A stretch of 64,000 nt of DNA, taken from assembly GCA_013036995.1 (NCBI GenBank), contig JAAOXG010000059.1, forward strand, positions 56,924-120,923. The letters are read 5' to 3'. A program made the translations under genes and the position numbers. Positions 62,273 to 64,000 of the stretch are shown here, one piece after another (the stretch's first letter is position 1; every line of letters begins with the position of its first letter). The DNA comes from Lacrimispora defluvii. Its GTDB lineage: Bacteria; Bacillota; Clostridia; Lachnospirales; Lachnospiraceae. The notes below the pieces were generated by a model, which saw only the letters and a list, made by a program, of their open reading frames with translations, was not told the origin of the DNA and searched no databases.

Positions 62273-63784
62273 ATGGAATTTAATTATTGGAGCAATGGAA
62301 AAAAAATAACCTTAAAAAAATCGGAATCATATCGGGCATCTAAAGAGAATGGTTATATGGAAAGTAAATACAAATCTTTAACCTCTAACCTAAAACCTAA
62401 AATGACTGATTTAAAAAATGGCATTATATTAGAGACAATTAGTCAAGTTTCAAAAAACACTTCATTTTCAAGCAAAACACAGCGAGAAGAAGATGATTTT
62501 CTGGTATTAGAAGCAGAAGATAAAACACCAATGATTCTTACAAATCAGTTTATTATCCAGTTTAAACCAGATGTGACAAGTGAAGAAATTAATAAAATTA
62601 ATGATTCTAATAATGTTAAAATTATCGAAAACATTAATTGGGAAGAGAATTCTTATCTTGTGGAAACCACAGAAGGTAAAGCAGTAAGTGCATTGGAGAT
62701 GGCAAATACTTATCATGAAAATGATAAAGTAATATATGCACAACCTAATTTTGTTCGGTTGCTAAAACCTATGGCAGCAATAAGTAATGATACATATGTA
62801 AACAAGCAGTGGGCTCTTAACAATACTGGGCAAACTGGAGGAGTTCCAGGTGAAGACATCAATATTTCAGAAGCATGGAAGATTACAAAAGGAAATAAAG
62901 ATATTATTATTGCTATCATTGATGAAGGTGTGGATTACAAACATGAAGATTTAAATGTATCTGATAAACTGGTAACCGGGTATGATGCCTGTTACAAGCG
63001 TAATGATCCAACTCCTAAAAGTGCTGATGCCCATGGAACTGCTTGTGCAGGCATAGCGGCCGCAAAAAGTAATAATAATAAAGGAATCGCCGGCGTGGCT
63101 CCGGAATGCAAAATAATGGGAATAAGAATTGCATATGGAGTTATGGAGGGATCCGAAAGAATATGGGTTACTGATGATGCAAAGGTTGCAGATGGAATTG
63201 CTAAATCTGTGGACAGAGGGGCGGATGTCCTTAGTAACAGCTGGGGAGGCGGAGAAGACAGCCAAACAATTACAAATGCAATAAATTATGCCAAACGAAA
63301 TGGCCGAAACGGAAAAGGCTGCGTTGTTTGTTTTGCAGCTGGCAATGATAATGGCAGTGTTTCTTTTCCTGGTAGACTAAATAATGTTATAACTGTTGCA
63401 GCATGTAATGAGTATGGTGAAAGAAAAAGTAAGACAAGCAGAGACGGCGAATATTGGTGGGGTAGTAATTATGGTCCGGAAGTTGATATAGCAGCCCCGG
63501 GTGTTCATATTTTCACAACTGATATTATGAATAAGGACGGCTATAGTTCTAATAATTACGTAGAAGATTTTAACGGTACGTCTGCAGCCACCCCGCATGT
63601 TGCAGGAGTTGCAGCACTTATGCTTTCCGTTGCTCCAGAACTAAAAGCAAGTGAAGTCGAAGCGATAATCCGAAATACTGCAGATGACATTGGCACTAAA
63701 GGTTTTGATAATTATACCGGTCATGGGAGAATCAATGCATTTAAAGCTGTTTCAAAAGCATATGAAAAGCATGTGAATAATTAG
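62273..63784 (+). CDS. S8 family (subtilisin-like) peptidase without signal peptide
   Basis: The 503-residue protein starts at the ATG at 62273 behind AGAAGGAG. An N-terminal region (MEFNYWSNGKKITLKKSESY) precedes a fervidolysin-like prodomain at about residues 85-165 (LTNQFIIQFKPDVTSEEINK). The catalytic domain from about residue 175 has Asp in IIAIIDEGVDYKHEDL, His in ADAHGTACAGI, the oxyanion Asn in FAAGNDNG and Ser in FNGTSAATPHVAG. The start has no hydrophobic signal, so it may be cytoplasmic or exported by another route. It is more AT-rich and Asn/Lys-rich at the 5' end than its neighbours, hinting at transfer. The substrate is unknown. Confidence 0.9.
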   Translation: MEFNYWSNGKKITLKKSESYRASKENGYMESKYKSLTSNLKPKMTDLKNGIILETISQVSKNTSFSSKTQREEDDFLVLEAEDKTPMILTNQFIIQFKPDVTSEEINKINDSNNVKIIENINWEENSYLVETTEGKAVSALEMANTYHENDKVIYAQPNFVRLLKPMAAISNDTYVNKQWALNNTGQTGGVPGEDINISEAWKITKGNKDIIIAIIDEGVDYKHEDLNVSDKLVTGYDACYKRNDPTPKSADAHGTACAGIAAAKSNNNKGIAGVAPECKIMGIRIAYGVMEGSERIWVTDDAKVADGIAKSVDRGADVLSNSWGGGEDSQTITNAINYAKRNGRNGKGCVVCFAAGNDNGSVSFPGRLNNVITVAACNEYGERKSKTSRDGEYWWGSNYGPEVDIAAPGVHIFTTDIMNKDGYSSNNYVEDFNGTSAATPHVAGVAALMLSVAPELKASEVEAIIRNTADDIGTKGFDNYTGHGRINAFKAVSKAYEKHVNN

Positions 63785-63927
63785 GCAGGAGCTGATGACG
63801 GTCAATCATTTTGAGGACATCAGAGCTGTAAGAGTGCAGCGGATATACTGTATGGGTATCAATGTTAATACGTAACTTAGACAGGAAGAATATATGCCCT
63901 GGGATCTACAGATTCAGAAACTATGTG

Positions 63928-63968
63928 GAAAGAGTCAACCTCTCATCAAATGGAAGGTTGGCTCTTTC
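63928..63968. terminator. Hairpin near the right edge
   Basis: A 14 bp stem (63928-63941 with 63955-63968, one G-U pair) has CTCTTTC on its 3' side but no U-run after it. It probably ends the S8 transcript. The rest of 63785-64000 shows no gene. Confidence 0.5.
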
Positions 63969-64000
63969 GACTGTGAAAAGTACAATTTTGGAAGTTAACG

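Overview
The window looks like a chromosomal segment of a spore-forming, low-to-mid GC member of the Lachnospiraceae (Clostridium cluster XIVa, Lachnoclostridium/Lacrimispora-like). The reasons are the gene order plsX-acpP-rnc-smc-ftsY, the sporulation genes (GerW/YtfJ, an alpha/beta-type SASP, YlbJ), strong AGGAGG ribosome sites, and an Agr-type peptide signalling locus. This placement is inferred from gene content; no database search was possible.

Layout. 0-3 kb: start of tmcAL (minus strand), then pduL-ackA (acetyl-CoA to acetate) and yceD-rpmF behind a consensus promoter that carries a striking dyad. 3-15.5 kb: an accessory block that separates rpmF from plsX. It holds a xylo-oligosaccharide locus (SGNH acetylesterase, GH43, AraC regulator, ABC transporter, GH3), a ribose-type locus (LacI regulator with two perfect operators, deoC, rbsC, rbsB) and a MATE exporter. 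Both transport operons carry a clean internal deletion that splices the 5' part of one gene to the 3' part of another. 15.6-23.8 kb: plsX, acpP, rnc, smc, ftsY and a threonine ammonia-lyase. rnc is bracketed by arrays of a 51-52 bp hairpin repeat. 23.8-27.2 kb: a divergent Agr system (LytTR regulator and GHKL kinase on minus; AgrB, a cysteine-free AgrD and a small unknown protein on plus). 27.2-45.5 kb: housekeeping genes (rqcH, yicC, gmk, rpoZ, rimO, pgsA, cinA, gerW, rpmB, yloU, yloV, recG, udk, SASP, rsmD, coaD) with several uncharacterised genes. 45.5-55 kb: ylbJ, an M23 peptidase, RNA-modification enzymes (RsmF-like, RsuA/RluB-like, RluC/D-like), a HAD phosphatase, a YgiQ radical-SAM protein, an SDR and recU. 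55-61 kb: histidine operon hisZ-G-D-B-A-IE, in which the last protein carries an extra degenerate HisF-like domain and hisC, hisH and hisF are absent. 61-64 kb: an AraC/GyrI regulator and a subtilisin-like S8 peptidase with no visible signal peptide.

The most interesting items are the cysteine-free AgrD with a matching pair of LytTR boxes, the hairpin repeats flanking and partly encoding the end of rnc, the dyad over the yceD-rpmF promoter, the HisF-like/HisIE fusion, and the twin operon deletions. Most intergenic gaps hold a clear intrinsic terminator or promoter. I saw no rRNA, tRNA, CRISPR array, insertion sequence or phage gene.
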